A stretch of 64,000 nucleotides of DNA from Cladopsammia gracilis (taxonomy: Eukaryota; Cnidaria; Anthozoa; Scleractinia; Dendrophylliidae), in contig JAJGOT010000236.1 in NCBI GenBank assembly GCA_022457155.1, forward strand, positions 866,001 to 930,000. The letters run 5' to 3'. The translations under genes and the position numbers were made by a program. The first letter of the stretch is position 1, and every line of letters begins with the position of its first letter. Under the pieces are notes generated by a model that was not told the origin of the DNA, searched no databases, and saw nothing but the letters and a program-made list of their open reading frames with translations. This document shows positions 1 through 15,219 of this stretch, one piece after another.

Positions 1-336
1 TCGGATTGTCTGCGAGTTCTGTGATTGGTCAGAGTAATTACTTTGATTTTGGTTTTACGACACTCAATTGAAAACCGCTCTATGAAGAAAACGAAGAACA
101 AAACTAAAGAGACAGAATAACGGCTAAAAACTCAAAGACCGCCTTTGACCGCCTGTCACGAAATCAAATTTGATGAACTGTAATCCACTTCCATCCTTGC
201 AGTCCTGCACTTTATCTCCAAACTACTGCTTTTATTTCGCTCTATAGAATCGTTTTATCCAATTCAATTGTATATTTGGTGGCATTTGGCGATATAACAT
301 GGAAACTTCGATATTTTGGCTGGACACTGTTCCTTG

Positions 337-793
337 AACCCTTCTACTTCCAGAGTCAATTATGGAGACATGTAGTGTAGTTCTAACTTTTGAGTCTGTC
401 GACGAAATTCTATGGTGTGACCATTCAAATGAAACCTCTTCTTTTGCTTGGTACCATTTGTTCTAACTTTTGAGTCTGTTGATGAAATCCTATGGTGTGA
501 CCACTCAAATGAAACCTCTTCAGCAGTACTTTTACATGGTACCATTTGTTCTAACTTTTGAGTCTGTTGATGAAATCCTATGGTGTGACCATTCAAATGA
601 AACCTCTTCAGCAGTACTTTTGCATGGTACCATTAGTTCTAACTTTTGAGTCTGTCGACGAAATTCTATGGTGTGACCATTCAAATGAAACATCTTAGGC
701 AGTACTTTTGCTCGGTACCATTTGTTTTTAAATATTTTACAAAATGAAATTTGGAATTTTTTTTGAATTTTAATTTTTGGCACTCCTGGGTGT
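337..793 (-). repeat. TIR/minisatellite element, 88-bp unit family (copy 1)
   Basis: Inverted copy of a family seen several times in this window. It is bounded by AACCCTT...CTTCCAGAGTC on the left and GGCACTCCTGGG on the right, which are approximate terminal inverted repeats. Between them are four to five copies of an 88-bp unit recognisable by TTTCATTTGAATGGTCACAC and CAGACTCAAAAGTTAGAAC (read on the minus strand). It ends about 50 bp before the splice acceptor of the Ig exon at 845, so it fills the end of intron 1 of IgR1. Confidence 0.75.
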
Positions 794-844
794 TTTACTT
801 GAACTTTTTCATTTATTTTGTTTATTTTGTTTATTTTTTCTCAG

Positions 845-4446
<3,602 letters not shown>

Positions 4447-4560
4447 AATGCAAGCTAAAGGAGAGGTGTTCGCTTACGAGGTCTCAAGACCTCGGAACTT
4501 CACATAAAATACATTCTTACAGAAGTCATTTGAACTTCACATTAGCGATCACCTAAAATG

Positions 4561-5112
4561 CCAACCTTGTTCCCAGTCTTCTCTCCACTTTCAAAATGGC
4601 GGGTCGGGCGTTGAAACCCCGAGACAAGGTTGTGCCTAAATCATACCGTCCAGAAGGGCGTCGGACACCTTATTGAGACTTGTATAACGTAATGTCGACA
4701 TTTAGAATTTTATTTTCAATAAATCTTTAAGTGTAAAAAAGAAAATCTAAAACCCCCACTCAGGATTGAACCTGTGACCTCTGCTAGGCTTAGGCTTACA
4801 TAGCCTACCGTACCACTGTACCACCTAGCTTCTCGGTGGTTTAACTATATAAACTGCTACCCCTAACCTCAACTGAAAGCTAACCAGTTACTCCGTTATA
4901 TAAGTCTCAATAAGGTGTCCGACGTCCTTCTGGGGACGGTATGATTTGGGCTTGACCCCGAGACAAGGCTGCCAAAATACTTCAACAATCATAGGGTATT
5001 TTGACAAAATACGCCGCGATTCTTGGGGTATTTTGGCAGCCCTGTTCGGCCAGGGGTTTCAACGCTCGCCCCGCCATTTTGAAAGCGGAGAAGGGGAAGG
5101 GAATGAGGTTGC
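4561..5112. repeat. Fold-back element carrying a tRNA-like module (copy 1)
   Basis: Nested inverted repeats. The outer arms carry TTTCAAAATGGCGGG and GTTGAAACCCC on the left (4590-4620) with their complements at 5054-5090. The inner arms are TCATACCGTCCAGAAGG...CCTTATTGAGACTT (4640-4681) and the inverse at 4902-4943. The core holds a tRNA-like sequence on the minus strand. It starts about 115 bp after the IgR1 stop codon, so it may form part of that gene's 3' UTR. Confidence 0.8.
4751..4830 (-). repeat. tRNA-derived module with A-box and B-box
   Basis: Read on the minus strand it begins AGCTAGGTGGTACAGTGGTA (A-box like) and ends with CAGGTTCAATCCTG (B-box like), spaced as in a tRNA. I found no good cloverleaf with a discriminator end, so it is a SINE-like pol III module rather than a working tRNA. 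The same module occurs at 9179-9255. Confidence 0.65.
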
Positions 5113-5117
5113 TAACA

Positions 5118-5445
5118 GTCGAATATCGGATATGACTATCGCATATGAATATCGAATATGAATATCGAATATGAATATCGAATATGAATATCGAATATGA
5201 CTATCGAATATGAATATCGAATATGACTATCGAATATGAATATCGAATATGACTATCGAATATGACTATCGAATATGACTATCGAATATGACTATCGAAT
5301 ATGAAAATCGAATATGCTGATATAGTCGAATATCTTGTAAGTGACAACTAAAATGTCAGGAAATGTGCTCGCCTTGAATATCGAATATGAATATCGAATA
5401 TGACTAACGAATATGAATATCGAATATGAATATCGAATATGCTGA
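5118..5445 (+). repeat. 13-bp satellite (GAATATCGAATAT)
   Basis: Tandem 13-mers alternate between GAATATCGAATAT and GACTATCGAATAT. The array is interrupted at about 5317-5375 by a segment containing TTGTAAGTGACAACTAAAAT, which recurs at 5460-5510 and in degenerate form at 5536-5570, so there is a higher-order pattern. Confidence 0.9.
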
Positions 5446-5459
5446 TACAGTCAAATATA

Positions 5460-6900
5460 TTGTAAGTGACAACTAAAATGTCAGGAAATGTACTCGCCTT
5501 GGGAGAGGTGGTCGCATCGCAAACAGTTGAATACCTTGTAAGTGACCAGCTAATGGCAGGAAATGTGATCGCCTAAGAAAGGTGCAGTGATCGCATACGA
5601 GAGATCTCAAAAAAGTACAACCTTCTCTATGCCGTAAATTTTCCTGCGTGTTTTAATTTCGTTATTTTTGCGCATCGTCGATGGTTCATGAGACATTTTA
5701 AAAGATGTTATAGGCAGCGTAGGTGAGGTTTGTTAAAATAGGTTGTTTCAATTTCGCACGCAGATGTGACTTTACATTGATATATAAAATACGGAAACGT
5801 AGAGGTCAGTTATCAATGGCGGAGCAAGAAAAAGGGAGGGGGGGCAGCCCCCTCCCCCCGTTATATTGCAAACAAATAAGGCCCAAAGAACCGAACATTA
5901 GTTTTCAGTCTCTAACATTTTCACCCCCCCCCTCCCCCTTCCCCCCTTCCCCCCCTTCCCCCCCTCCCCCCCCCCCCCCCTTCCCCCTCTTCCCCCCACC
6001 CTTGCCTCACCCTTTCTCTTACGATGGAGTCTAGATCCGCCACAGGTTATGGATTAGTTTAAATTGTTAGTGAATCGTTTTTTAGTGCTGTTTTGTGCTT
6101 CTTGTCTCAGTATTTATAACGGGATTTGCGAGCTTTATTACTCGTATATCTAGTTTCTAAACCGTATTTTAGGAGTAATGATTTTCTAAACGAAGCGGAA
6201 ACAAGTTTAGTTTTTCACATTTTTAGATAATGTTTCATGCCAGTTTTATACAGAGAGTTATAACAAAACGTCCAAGAGACAAATACATATTCATATTGAA
6301 AGTAATTTATTTGCTTATGGGAAAAGTAAAGAAACAAACAAACAAATATTCTTGGAATTGATACGATGTTGTTCTTTCGCTGTTTAAAGATGAATTACAG
6401 TCCGTACTGCGCAATCTCAGCTCGGCAATGTTTGTGAGACTCACAAACAAGGAACGTTTAGTAGCGAAAATTAAAATTGCGGGACAAACTTACCGTTTCC
6501 TTCATTATTAACGTCAGATATGCTTGCCAAACAATAATAACAAGTAAAAGAACCCCAAAGTTTTCCAAAACCGACGTTTCAGCTCATCGAGCATTCGTGA
6601 ACACAACGGCCGTAATGGCGGACTGACGGTTTACTCCATTTACTCCATGTATGCTATTACCGAAGTGTAACATATCAACAAATTCAAAACAAACCCCGAG
6701 ATTGCGCAGTACGGACTGTTATTCAGCTTTCATTGCATACGTTAAACGACACTGAAATTAAAGACAGTTTGAAATAAATTCAAGTTACATGTGTTTCGTT
6801 TAAATCAGTTGTTTATTTCTATGTTTTCTTTACTTGCTAATACCAGTTCATCTACATTTTTGTGTCGTGAAATGGTGACGTTTTGATGTTTGCTCAACCT
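5460..6900. other. Non-coding stretch with a C/T-rich repeat at 5820-6050
   Basis: No convincing exon. At 5820-6050 there is a pyrimidine-rich block (CCCCCCTTCCCC type) flanked by GGCGGAGCAAG and TAGATCCGCC, a low-complexity dispersed element. The rest is AT-rich. AATCTCAGCTCGG (6414) and CCGAGATTGCGCAGTACGGA (6696) form part of an inverted pair spanning 6400-6720. Confidence 0.5.
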
Positions 6901-6904
6901 CGTC

Positions 6905-7215
6905 CCAGACCCGGGGGGGGGGGGTACTCCCTTATATAAGCTATATAGGTATGTGCGGCCCTAAAAGGTATGGTTTTCAAGCCGTTTTGGTCTGAAATAG
7001 TGTATAGAGAAATGCGGTTTGATTAACATCTGAAATAGGGTATCGATTTAAGGGTCTCGGTCTGAAATAGGGTATCAAATTTTGGGTCAGGTCTGAAATA
7101 GGGTAGGGAAAATCGCATATTTTGGTCTAAAATAGGGTAAGGGTTTTAAGAAGCGTGCCGCACACTCCAATTTTCGAGGAGTACCCCCCTCCTCCCCCCC
7201 CCCCCCCCCTTCGGG
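6905..7215 (+). repeat. Degenerate tandem repeat with GGTCTGAAATAGGGTA core
   Basis: Four to five spaced copies of GGTCTGAAATAGGGTA between a G-run (6910-6920) with GTACTCCC and a complementary GAGTACCCCCC with a C-run (7180-7212), making an inverted-ended element. Related material is at 7860-8110 and 31,235-31,620. Confidence 0.7.
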
Positions 7216-7859
7216 GTCCCAGGTCCCAGAAAACCCCTGGACAAGTCCGGCCAAAATACAACAAAAATTGTAGACTATTTTGTCGGGTAACACACGCTGA
7301 AATGGCGTTATTGGAGTATATTTCCAGTGATTGGCAGCCGTGTTTGTTTCTTTGGCAGCCTAAAAACCGTTGTTCAAACAAAGCAAAGACATTTTATAAT
7401 GTTTTACCGTACAACAGAGTCGTAAAGAGATATATTTGTCGTAACTGGTCCCACTTTTTTACCCTACATTTTGATCCCTGTTCCCGCAAAAAATGTTAAC
7501 CCCACAAGATTCTCTCTTTTTAATTTTGCTTCGTTGCAAAACGTAAACACGACATTCATAAACACGACTCACAACTCTCTATAACATAAACACGACTCAC
7601 AACATTCGCGCCAGCAAAGATCTCAACTGTCTGCAATTGTAAAATGATAACTGACCGGCCAAACACAACTACTGAGTGTGGAAACTTACCGTGTTAATTC
7701 ACTTGTCCTTCCAGAAATGGCACTGAAAAAATGGCTAGACGAAATGAATTTACAGTTCGTTGACTCCCATATTCTTTCAGTTTAAGTAATTATTTATTTC
7801 TCTAACAAAGGGAAAATAAAAGCATTCAAGTCGTTTTATAACCTTGCCTTGGTACGGTA

Positions 7860-8110
7860 ATGCCCGGGGAGGAGGGACTCCCATATAAAAATGACGGTGG
7901 CTCCAATGAACTTTTCCCTTTGTCATATTCTGTCATATTTTTTCGGCTTTATACTCTAAAAGGTACCACAATAATTCTAATTGTGGTCATTTTAGATTTA
8001 AGTACCCTATAAAGCGGCACCAATCTTCAAATTTTGACCCCTAAAAGGTACGACGAGTACCCCGTCATTTTATATAGGAGTTCCCCCCCTCCCCTCTCCC
8101 CTCCCCTCTC
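7860..8110 (+). repeat. Related inverted-ended G/C-run element
   Basis: Begins GGGAGGAGGGACTCCCATAT and ends ATATAGGAGTTCCCCCCCTC, an inverted pair. It contains CCTAAAAGGTACGACGAGTA-type motifs like the element at 6905-7215. The flanks (7500-7860 and 8110-8600) hold no exon I can support. Confidence 0.55.
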
Positions 8111-8989
8111 CTCCTCCTCGGGCGGTAATGGCAAAACAGCTTATTAACATTTCGATCCTAAGGCTGAAAGGGCTAATTATCCGACCTCACCAACTATCTA
8201 TTCAGGAGAAAAATGCCATCATTGTATATTTGCATCGGTAACTGCCATTTTTGTTTTCCCGGCATTGATGTTCCACGACTTTCGAGATAATTCTTTCCGT
8301 TATTAAATTGAAAATAATTTTCTTTGAAAATAAGCCAAAGCGTTTCCCTTAGGTATTTGCTCGGTATAGGAAGCTTCCCTTCGTAGAATGTTTCGTTTGC
8401 TTTACGTATAGTTTTTTTCCTTCCTGCAGAGGGATGTTAGTATATTGGGTAGTTACGGCCATTGAGACAACGGGGCGGTAGGTGAAGGGAGAGACCCTGG
8501 GAACGAGGTTGCAGATTCCATATTGGGCGTCATGCAGCATGTGTAAGACATGCAACCGCTTGGCGTTCTCACAAAATGAATATCAACGATTACATGACCA
8601 GTACAGTCCAGCTTGCCTAGTTCCTAGGCCTCTTTATTTCGCCGCGGTCGATCCGTTTCGGGTCACGTGGTGCTAGCAGTTCGTCTCGGATACGTCACCG
8701 AAACGAATTGACCGTGAAGGACTGGGAGAAAGCCGTACAGGAAATAGGCAACAGTCCAGCGATGAATCCAAATAATAAACCGTAAAATATCAAAATTAGA
8801 AAATAGCAATTAAAGCTTAAACAAATCCCACCCTGTAAAAGCGCATTTCCAGTATTTCTTGGCTTTTATTATTATCTATAGGACAGCCTGATCCCTGATT
8901 CCCTTAAAACACTGCTGATCCCGATCCCACGGCTCGTGATCCTTGATCCCGGGGTTGTGATCCCTGATCCCATATGCCTCGTTAAGACC

Positions 8990-9432
8990 CTGCTACAAAA
9001 TACTCCATGATTTTTGGAATATTTTGGCAGCCTTGTTTCGGGGTCAAGCCCAAATTATACCGTCCAGAAGGACGTCGGACACCTTATTGAGACTTATATA
9101 ACGGAGTAACTGGTTAACTTTCAGTTGGGTTAGGGGTAGCAGTTTATATAGTTAAATTTAGGACTAAGCGACCCGAGAAGCTAGGTGGTACAGTGGTACG
9201 GTAGGCTATGTAAGCCTAAGCCTAGCAGAGGTCACAGATTCAATCCTGAGTGGGGATTTTAGATTTTCTTTTTTACACTTAAAAATTTATTGAAAATAAA
9301 ATTGCAAGTGTCGACATTACGTTTCTCAACTAGGTATCCGACGTCCTTCTGGACGGTATGATTTAGGCACAACCGTGGTTTATTCGCCTGCTATTTTGAA
9401 CACGAGAAGGGCCTGGGGACGAGGTTGCTGTC
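8990..9432. repeat. Fold-back element carrying a tRNA-like module (copy 2)
   Basis: Same family as 4561-5112 but in the opposite orientation. The inner arms are ACCGTCCAGAAGGACGTCGG (9060) and CCGACGTCCTTCTGGACGGT (9339). The core tRNA-like module at 9179-9255 reads in the plus direction (CTAGGTGGTACAGTGGTACG, then GATTCAATCCTGAG). Flanking GGCAGCCTTGTTTCGGGG and GGGGACGAGGTTGC match the outer arm of the first copy. Confidence 0.8.
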
Positions 9433-9999
9433 AGCTTCAAAGTGGTCTTTCTCGTCCCCAGCGCTCCACTCTATTTAGTATCGTAACCTTCGTTTCAACC
9501 GCTGACCAAAATAAACGAAGGCTATGGGGACAATAATGCATAGCGGTCAAACTTGCTACGCGTGCGCAATTCCTGTCCAAATTCTGCAAGATGTGTTAAC
9601 AAAATGCACAGCAATGTGGAATTTTCAACTTTGAACGCAAAGTGTAAGGCCGTCCAAACTGAAACCAAACTGAAACATTTTAGGAGGAAGCGGAATTTAT
9701 ATAAGTATGAGCATATCATAATTATTTTCTGCAGAATTTCTAGTCGTCGAATGGTCAAATTTGTCGATATTCCATTTCATCAGGTTCAATTCAATAACCT
9801 AGTTCCAGGGCTTTCGAGTTGAACTATTTCTTCGCGTAAATGGGAAACACTATCAGTATATTCAATAAGTTCCCGGTAGACCTTGCGCAATATGGAATGG
9901 GATACTAAATTTTCAACTGTGAAGTGTGGATGGTAAAGACTACCATTACAAAGACTAAAGATATATATGGTATCATTTGAAAAGGGCTCCAGCGACCCT

Positions 10000-10125
10000 C
10001 GAGACGAGACGAGACGAGACGAGAGGAGACGAGAGGAGACGAGACGAGAGACGAGACGAGACGAGACGAGACGAGACGAGACGAGAGGAGACGAGACGAG
10101 ACGAGAAGAGACGGGACGGGACGGG
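10000..10125. repeat. (GAGAC)n pentanucleotide array
   Basis: About 120 bp of GAGAC repeats with scattered GAGAG and GGGAC variants. Confidence 0.95.
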
Positions 10126-10514
10126 ACTCTAAGTGTGAAATAGGTTTTACTTCATGTAACTTAAAATAAAAAGGAAAGGTCAGTTTGAGAGATGTTAACG
10201 GGTGTTACGTATCCATTGTTCAATTGGCAAACTCTGAGCACGTAACAACGCTGAAAAACTCATGAAACAACATTGTCTTCCACGTGAAATCTCACTAAAT
10301 CGTTCGTAACCTTGATGAATGCTTCCAGCAACAAATAAGTTTGAATTTGGCATGATACATTTGCAAATAGGGAAAAATTTCCGTATAATCCCATACATTT
10401 ATTATCCATGCATACTTCATTACTTATGTATGCGCGCTATTGTTTTCTTAAACAATGGCAATTCCCGCGTGTATTGAATATATGCATCAGTAATCGCTAC
10501 GTACTTCAACAATA

Positions 10515-10737
10515 AAAATGGATGGATTTAGTTGCGTCATCTCGTTTCTTTCTTTCCTCCCGCTTTTTCCTCTTCTCTTTCCCCAGTCTTTTCTCTCCTC
10601 AGTTTCTCGTTCCAGTCTTCTTATCGGTTTCCTTTTTACCTTTTTTATGGCGGCGACACCGTATCTCGAACCGTGACCCCTTGATCACATCTGGATTACT
10701 AGTCCATGTGCTATACCACTACACCACAAGAGCTCGT
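10515..10737 (-). repeat. tRNA-derived SINE
   Basis: On the minus strand the head (10,737 to about 10,651) reads TGTGGTGTAGTGGTATAGC (A-box) and CACGGTTCGAGATAC (B-box), then a tail rich in GA/AG down to about 10,520. The head is tRNA-like in spacing. The pyrimidine-rich stretch on the plus strand (TTTCTTTCCTCC) is this tail. Confidence 0.65.
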
Positions 10738-10979
10738 TGAAAGTTATTGACCAATAATTACATTTTATTCATGTGTTCTATGTTAATTACTAAAAATCTA
10801 CATAACAATTTAACCCCAACTCCCATGGCAGTTTACACGTAGGAATCCTTGTCATGTCTTTGCTATTGGTTAACTGTGAGAATAAAAAGGAACGTATTTC
10901 CATGCAAATTTCTTCACTGAGTCGTCCGTCAGTTTCCTTTCGACTTTCTGCCGTGTTGTTATTATTATTATTATCATAA

Positions 10980-11290
10980 CGTTATGACAACAGTACCTCC
11001 GTCTTCATCTCCGTCTATGTCTTCGTCTGTCCCTTCGTGTGCGTCCTCTCGTCCTCTTGTCAAGTTGAATTGGTTTTCGTTGTGTTCTCTATTACAAGAT
11101 CACGAACAGTGCATAGATTGGTGCAAGGAACAGAACCTACTCGTGTCAGCCGCGAAGTGTCCTAGACCTGAGTGCTACAAAGCACTAACCTAGACGAAAC
11201 GCTCGAAATCGAGGTGGGTTGAAGTGGCGATGCTCGAAGAGCCATTGTAATGGCATGGTTTTCTACAGGAGGTTTTGTGGCGTAAGCATT
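10980..11290 (+). pseudogene. Transposase-like remnant (Merlin/ISXO2-type zinc-ribbon region)
   Basis: The plus strand encodes LLQDHEQCIDWCKEQNLLVS followed by AAKCPRPECYKALT and a stop. The next frame continues with a WRCSKSHC-like segment and FYRRF. The order CP..C then WRC....C followed by a basic/aromatic stretch resembles the N-terminal zinc-ribbon that precedes the DDE core in Merlin (ISXO2-like) transposases. At least one frameshift and a stop are present and I see no DDE core, so it is a dead fragment. An unrelated Cys-rich exon is the alternative. Confidence 0.35.
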
Positions 11291-11732
11291 ATGGAGAGGA
11301 TCCCTTTGTAAACATCATCAAGCATATCGCTGAACTTTACCAGGTGTACAAAGACCCGTGAAGTGTTCCGCGTAGCAATCTTATGCACCATTGGTGATCT
11401 TCTTTTGTGAAATCAATAATACACCAAGTAAAGATTCAACGCATCGCATCACAAGGTGGAAAACGGGGTAAAAACACCACAACAACATCAACGGTGAGTT
11501 TCAATTTATTTCTCTCTGGTCTATTTTTCATTCGCACTACAACTCGAAAAAAACGGAAAACGGCCCATTTTCTTCGACAAATTTTGATGAAAATGCTCTT
11601 TTTAGACCTATTTTGAAAAAGACTAAGAAAAAAAAATTAAAAAAAAACAATATGCTATTCCCAAAGGCAGTCTATTGTTTTCTCTATTGTTCTCTTTTAT
11701 AATAGCGCATATGCATAATTAATGTGGGGGTT

Positions 11733-11898
11733 ATTCTTGGTTTGCAACCACGTGACAAGGCGGCCATGTTGGTGGCAAAATAAAATACAATTTTTTTTCG
11801 CAGAATTTGCATGAAAATAGAGTTTAGTTCCCAGCGGAGAGAAACGGTTTTGTTCTTGACCACGAACATGGCCGCCGTGACGTCACGCTCAAACCAGC
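11733..11898. repeat. MITE with approximately 35-bp inverted ends
   Basis: The left end TTGGTTTGCAACCACGTGAC with GGCGGCCATGTT is matched by the inverse AACATGGCCGCC...GTGACGTCACGCTCAAACCA on the right. The centre is AT-rich. Confidence 0.6.
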
Positions 11899-11910
11899 AA
11901 TACGGAAATA

Positions 11911-12292
11911 CACACTTACGACTTAAGCATGAAAGCGAGGCCTAAGGGCCACATCGCAATTAAAAAGGCAGAAGCGCAGCCTATAACTACGATAAAAATA
12001 GTCTGACAAATGTTGCGTCGCTGCGCTTTGTAATAATCGTTCCGATAATAGGAAAGACTTGACGTTTCATGCATTTCCGAAGGATCCTTACCGAAGGTTA
12101 GTTTTTCCGCCTTCCACTTTTCAACTGACTTTCATTTGCTATATCTGCTCCAGGATATATCCTCTGGGGTTAATTTGTAATCTCTAAATCACAAATCGCT
12201 CTTGTTTCCGCTGCCATATTTACGTTTTTTGAAGTTTGCGGTAAGTTTGGTAGCCCTTAGGCCTCGCTTTCATGCTTACGTCGTAGGTGTGT
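11911..12292. repeat. TIR element containing a THAP exon
   Basis: The left arm contains GCATGAAAGCGAGGCCTAAG (11,928-11,947) and the right arm its complement CTTAGGCCTCGCTTTCATGC (12,257-12,276), with inversion continuing outward for about 20 bp. The interior holds a THAP zinc-finger exon remnant at 12,004-12,096. Confidence 0.75.
12004..12096 (+). pseudogene. THAP-type zinc finger, N-terminal exon remnant
   Basis: Reads CCVAALCNNRSDNRK then DLTFHAFPKDPYRR, the first half of a THAP domain (C-x-x-x-x-C with R/K, then FH.FP.DP). It stops at AG|GTTAGT, a plausible donor. A TAG lies in frame three codons upstream and no Met precedes the Cys pair, so this copy cannot start translation. THAP domains are the DNA-binding part of P-element transposases and of host THAP proteins. 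Its place inside inverted repeats fits a non-autonomous P/THAP element or a captured exon. Confidence 0.65.
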
Positions 12293-12299
12293 ATCTTGC

Positions 12300-13320
12300 C
12301 GCAAAGGAAAACAATTACTTTGAAATTTTTATTTTTTCATTTTATTTTATTATTTTGCCACACAATGAATTACAAGCAGAACAAAAACGATAATAAATAA
12401 GTTAATTAACATTAAATTTAAAATTTGTACATTACTAGCTTGAGAGGAGTGACTGTGGCGGGAAATCTCCGAGAAGCAGAGCTTATGAGGAATAGAGATT
12501 TTCCCCCACAGGCAATTTAAATACTAGGCGGCATTTTAAGAAATAAAGAAAAAAGTCGTTTATTTGAGTATATAAGCGTGTTTAGAGGAAAATATAGATA
12601 TAAGGTGTTAAGGTATTAGGTTGCATTCTGTCTGACCCTTAAAAATGGTTTGATTACACGCTTGAATATACTATAAGAAAAATCGAAGAAGAGAAGCGAG
12701 AAGCGAAGACAAGCGAGCACGTGCTATGGACGGCGAAAGACGCATCCAGACCCAGGCGCATCTAAGTTATGATGGCACCGCTGGACGTACGCTTGCTCAA
12801 AATCATCGTGACAAACAACAAAAAATCGAGACTGCAGCAATAAAACGCAGGGCACCCAAGCAACCACAGCCAAACCAAAGATAAGTGTGCTACTCGCCTG
12901 GGGGCTCGCAGCAATAATGTGAACGCGGCTTCAGTCGAAACATCTAAAGTTCTTGACTGACATCAAATAAACCCTGTGTTGAAAAATGGCATGTATTATA
13001 TTTCATACGAAATGTACCTTTCCATTTCAGATTTCGAACACTCAAAAGAATGCACGGAGATGGGAAAATGGTGAGGATGTATCAAGTTGCAATGGATGCG
13101 AGAGACAATTCTCCATGACCATAAGAGAGGTTTGTTCTCTATCATGTCTCGTACAAAAGGTTTCCGAAAACTGTCAAAGACCCAAGGTGTTTTCATTAAT
13201 GCATCTGCAAAGCTTGTAAATCTAGAAATAACGAAAATTTTAGAGGAAGATCCAAAGATGTTTTCATTATTATTTTTATTTTTATTTTATTAGCTTCATC
13301 CAAGATGACTTGGATCATGC
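12300..13320. other. No gene recognised
   Basis: AT-rich DNA with short frames lacking family motifs. Nothing here has consistent coding character on either strand. Confidence 0.5.
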
Positions 13321-13321
13321 T

Positions 13322-13379
13322 GCATCAAAGGAACCGACGAATCCTTGTCCAGAGTGGATTCGTCGGTTCCTTTGATGCT
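13322..13379. repeat. Perfect 23-bp hairpin
   Basis: The arms GCATCAAAGGAACCGACGAATCC (13,322-13,344, 23 bases) and 13,357-13,379 are exact inverse complements with a 12-base loop. They are followed by GATCCGGATCCGGATCCGGATC. It may be a very short MITE or a structured RNA; no protein context is seen. Confidence 0.85.
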
Positions 13380-13649
13380 GATCCGAGTGATCTTGGATCA
13401 GTGATCCGGATCCGGATCCGGATCATCCCAAAGGAACGCACCCTGTGTCTTTCTAATCTTTTGATTTCTTTCCTTCTTTTTCAGCACCACTGTCGGAATT
13501 GCGGGTAATTATATTGAATTTCTTACATTTGCCTCTAGTACAGGACCACTCAGAAGTTCTGTCAAGGATTCCAAAAATGATGACCCACTTGCATTTCCTC
13601 CTTGCCTCAAAATACACATCTAGGGGATGTTGTCCTCATGTACACCCAA

Positions 13650-14720
13650 ATGCTTGTGACAAACATCTAATTTCTCCTTACAATTTCAATATATCGATTA
13701 GTGATGAGGATTAAAATGATCAAATGTTAGTGATCAGCATCTAATTTCTCTCTACAGTGTGAATACATTGTCAAGCTGATACATGATGAGAATACAGAAA
13801 CTGATCAGTATCCAGCGAATGTTCATGCTGTCTCTTGTTTCTCACAGTTTGATTTACTTTGGTGATTGTACAGCAAAAATGCGCCACTCACATCGAGCAA
13901 GAAACCTGTACGAGTGTGTGACAAGTGTTTTGATGATGTCACGTCAGGAACAGCTAGGGTGAGTTTAAGGATTGCGCTACATTACACTTAATAGAAAAGT
14001 TGCATTACAACCCATATAACCGCAATTTGTGTTACATAAAACCTTACTTAGCAGCGATTGTGTTACGTTATACCCCATATAGTGATGACCGTGTTACATT
14101 ACATTTAATAGAAAATTACAACCCATGTGTATAACGGCGATTGTGTTACATGAGACCTTACTTAGCGGCAATTATAATTCCATGTACCGATGATTGTGTT
14201 CTACTACACACCACATGGCGGCGGTTGCGTTACATTACACCCCACATAGTTAAGATTGCGTTATATTGCACTTCAAAATCCGTAAAGTTACCAACTTTCG
14301 ACTGCTGACGGCTGTGCCCAACATTTCAGTTCTGTTTGGTTTTCATAACACATAAGAGAAATTGCTTCTACTCAGTTAAAAAGAAAGAAGAGAACATCGG
14401 GTTACTCCGCACTTCGTTGTGTTTCTTGCCTTTCCCATTGCCTTAATTAATACAGTTCGTTTTTTATTTTATTTTTCAGTCATATTCTTTAAGTCACAAA
14501 CAAGGCTTCAGCTAAAAACACGCCACAAGATTATATATTGGTGGTAAATAATTTGTATCAACATCAAATTTCTCCTTACAATATCAATACATTGTCAACC
14601 AGACAGGTGACAAGAATAAAGACAATCATCCAATGGAAGTAGGTGCACCACCAAATTCTGTTGATCAACATGTAATTTCTTCAATATTAATACATTAATA
14701 GGCATAAGAATTGAGGAAAT
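13650..14720. repeat. Degenerate dispersed repeats, no gene
   Basis: ATCTAATTTCTC.TTACA followed by ATATCAATACATTG recurs at about 13,667, 13,738, 14,563 and 14,671. Between 13,960 and 14,290 there is a loose 40-60-bp pattern around GATTGTGTTACATTACACC. No exon is recognised in it. Confidence 0.5.
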
Positions 14721-15219
14721 AATCAACTGACGAATACTAGAGAGATTTAACAATTTAGAATGGTGTAATTGTTTCCCTCAAATGGCACGGAATGTCACAG
14801 CAGTTGCCATTTTTTACCTGAGGAGTTTTTACGTACTGTTTGTCGGCAAACAGCAAAAAACAAGTAGACTTTTGTGGTTTTCTGTAAACCTGATGCTCGT
14901 TCAATATTGGTTCATTATTGTCCTGATATTGTCTCAATATTCTACAAAGAAAAATTAAGCATTGAGAACGTTGTGTAACATGACGATTAGCAACGGAAAG
15001 TCTGGTGTTTCTTTTAAGGTCACGCTTCTGCTTTTCACAAAGAAAAGGAAAGCGCTTCTTTTAATGGATGTGCGTAACACAATGAAGACAGAAGACGCAA
15101 AGAGGAATACAGTCTTGTCTCTCGCTAGAAACCGTGTGATGACAATTAGTAAGGAGACTTTGTATTTTAATCTTGTGATCGGATTGGCCAAAGAATGCCG
15201 GTTAGTACTTGGAAGCTAA

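Noticed and set aside
360..783. Open frames across the 88-bp repeats (also at 2528-3200, 21,693-21,902, 36,135-36,452 and 49,987-50,187)
   Set aside because: They arise because the repeat unit happens to lack stops; the same peptides recur in several frames and both strands, with no start context or splice logic.
4751..4830. Functional tRNA gene
   Set aside because: A- and B-box are present but I could not pair a full acceptor stem, and it sits inside inverted repeats in two copies.
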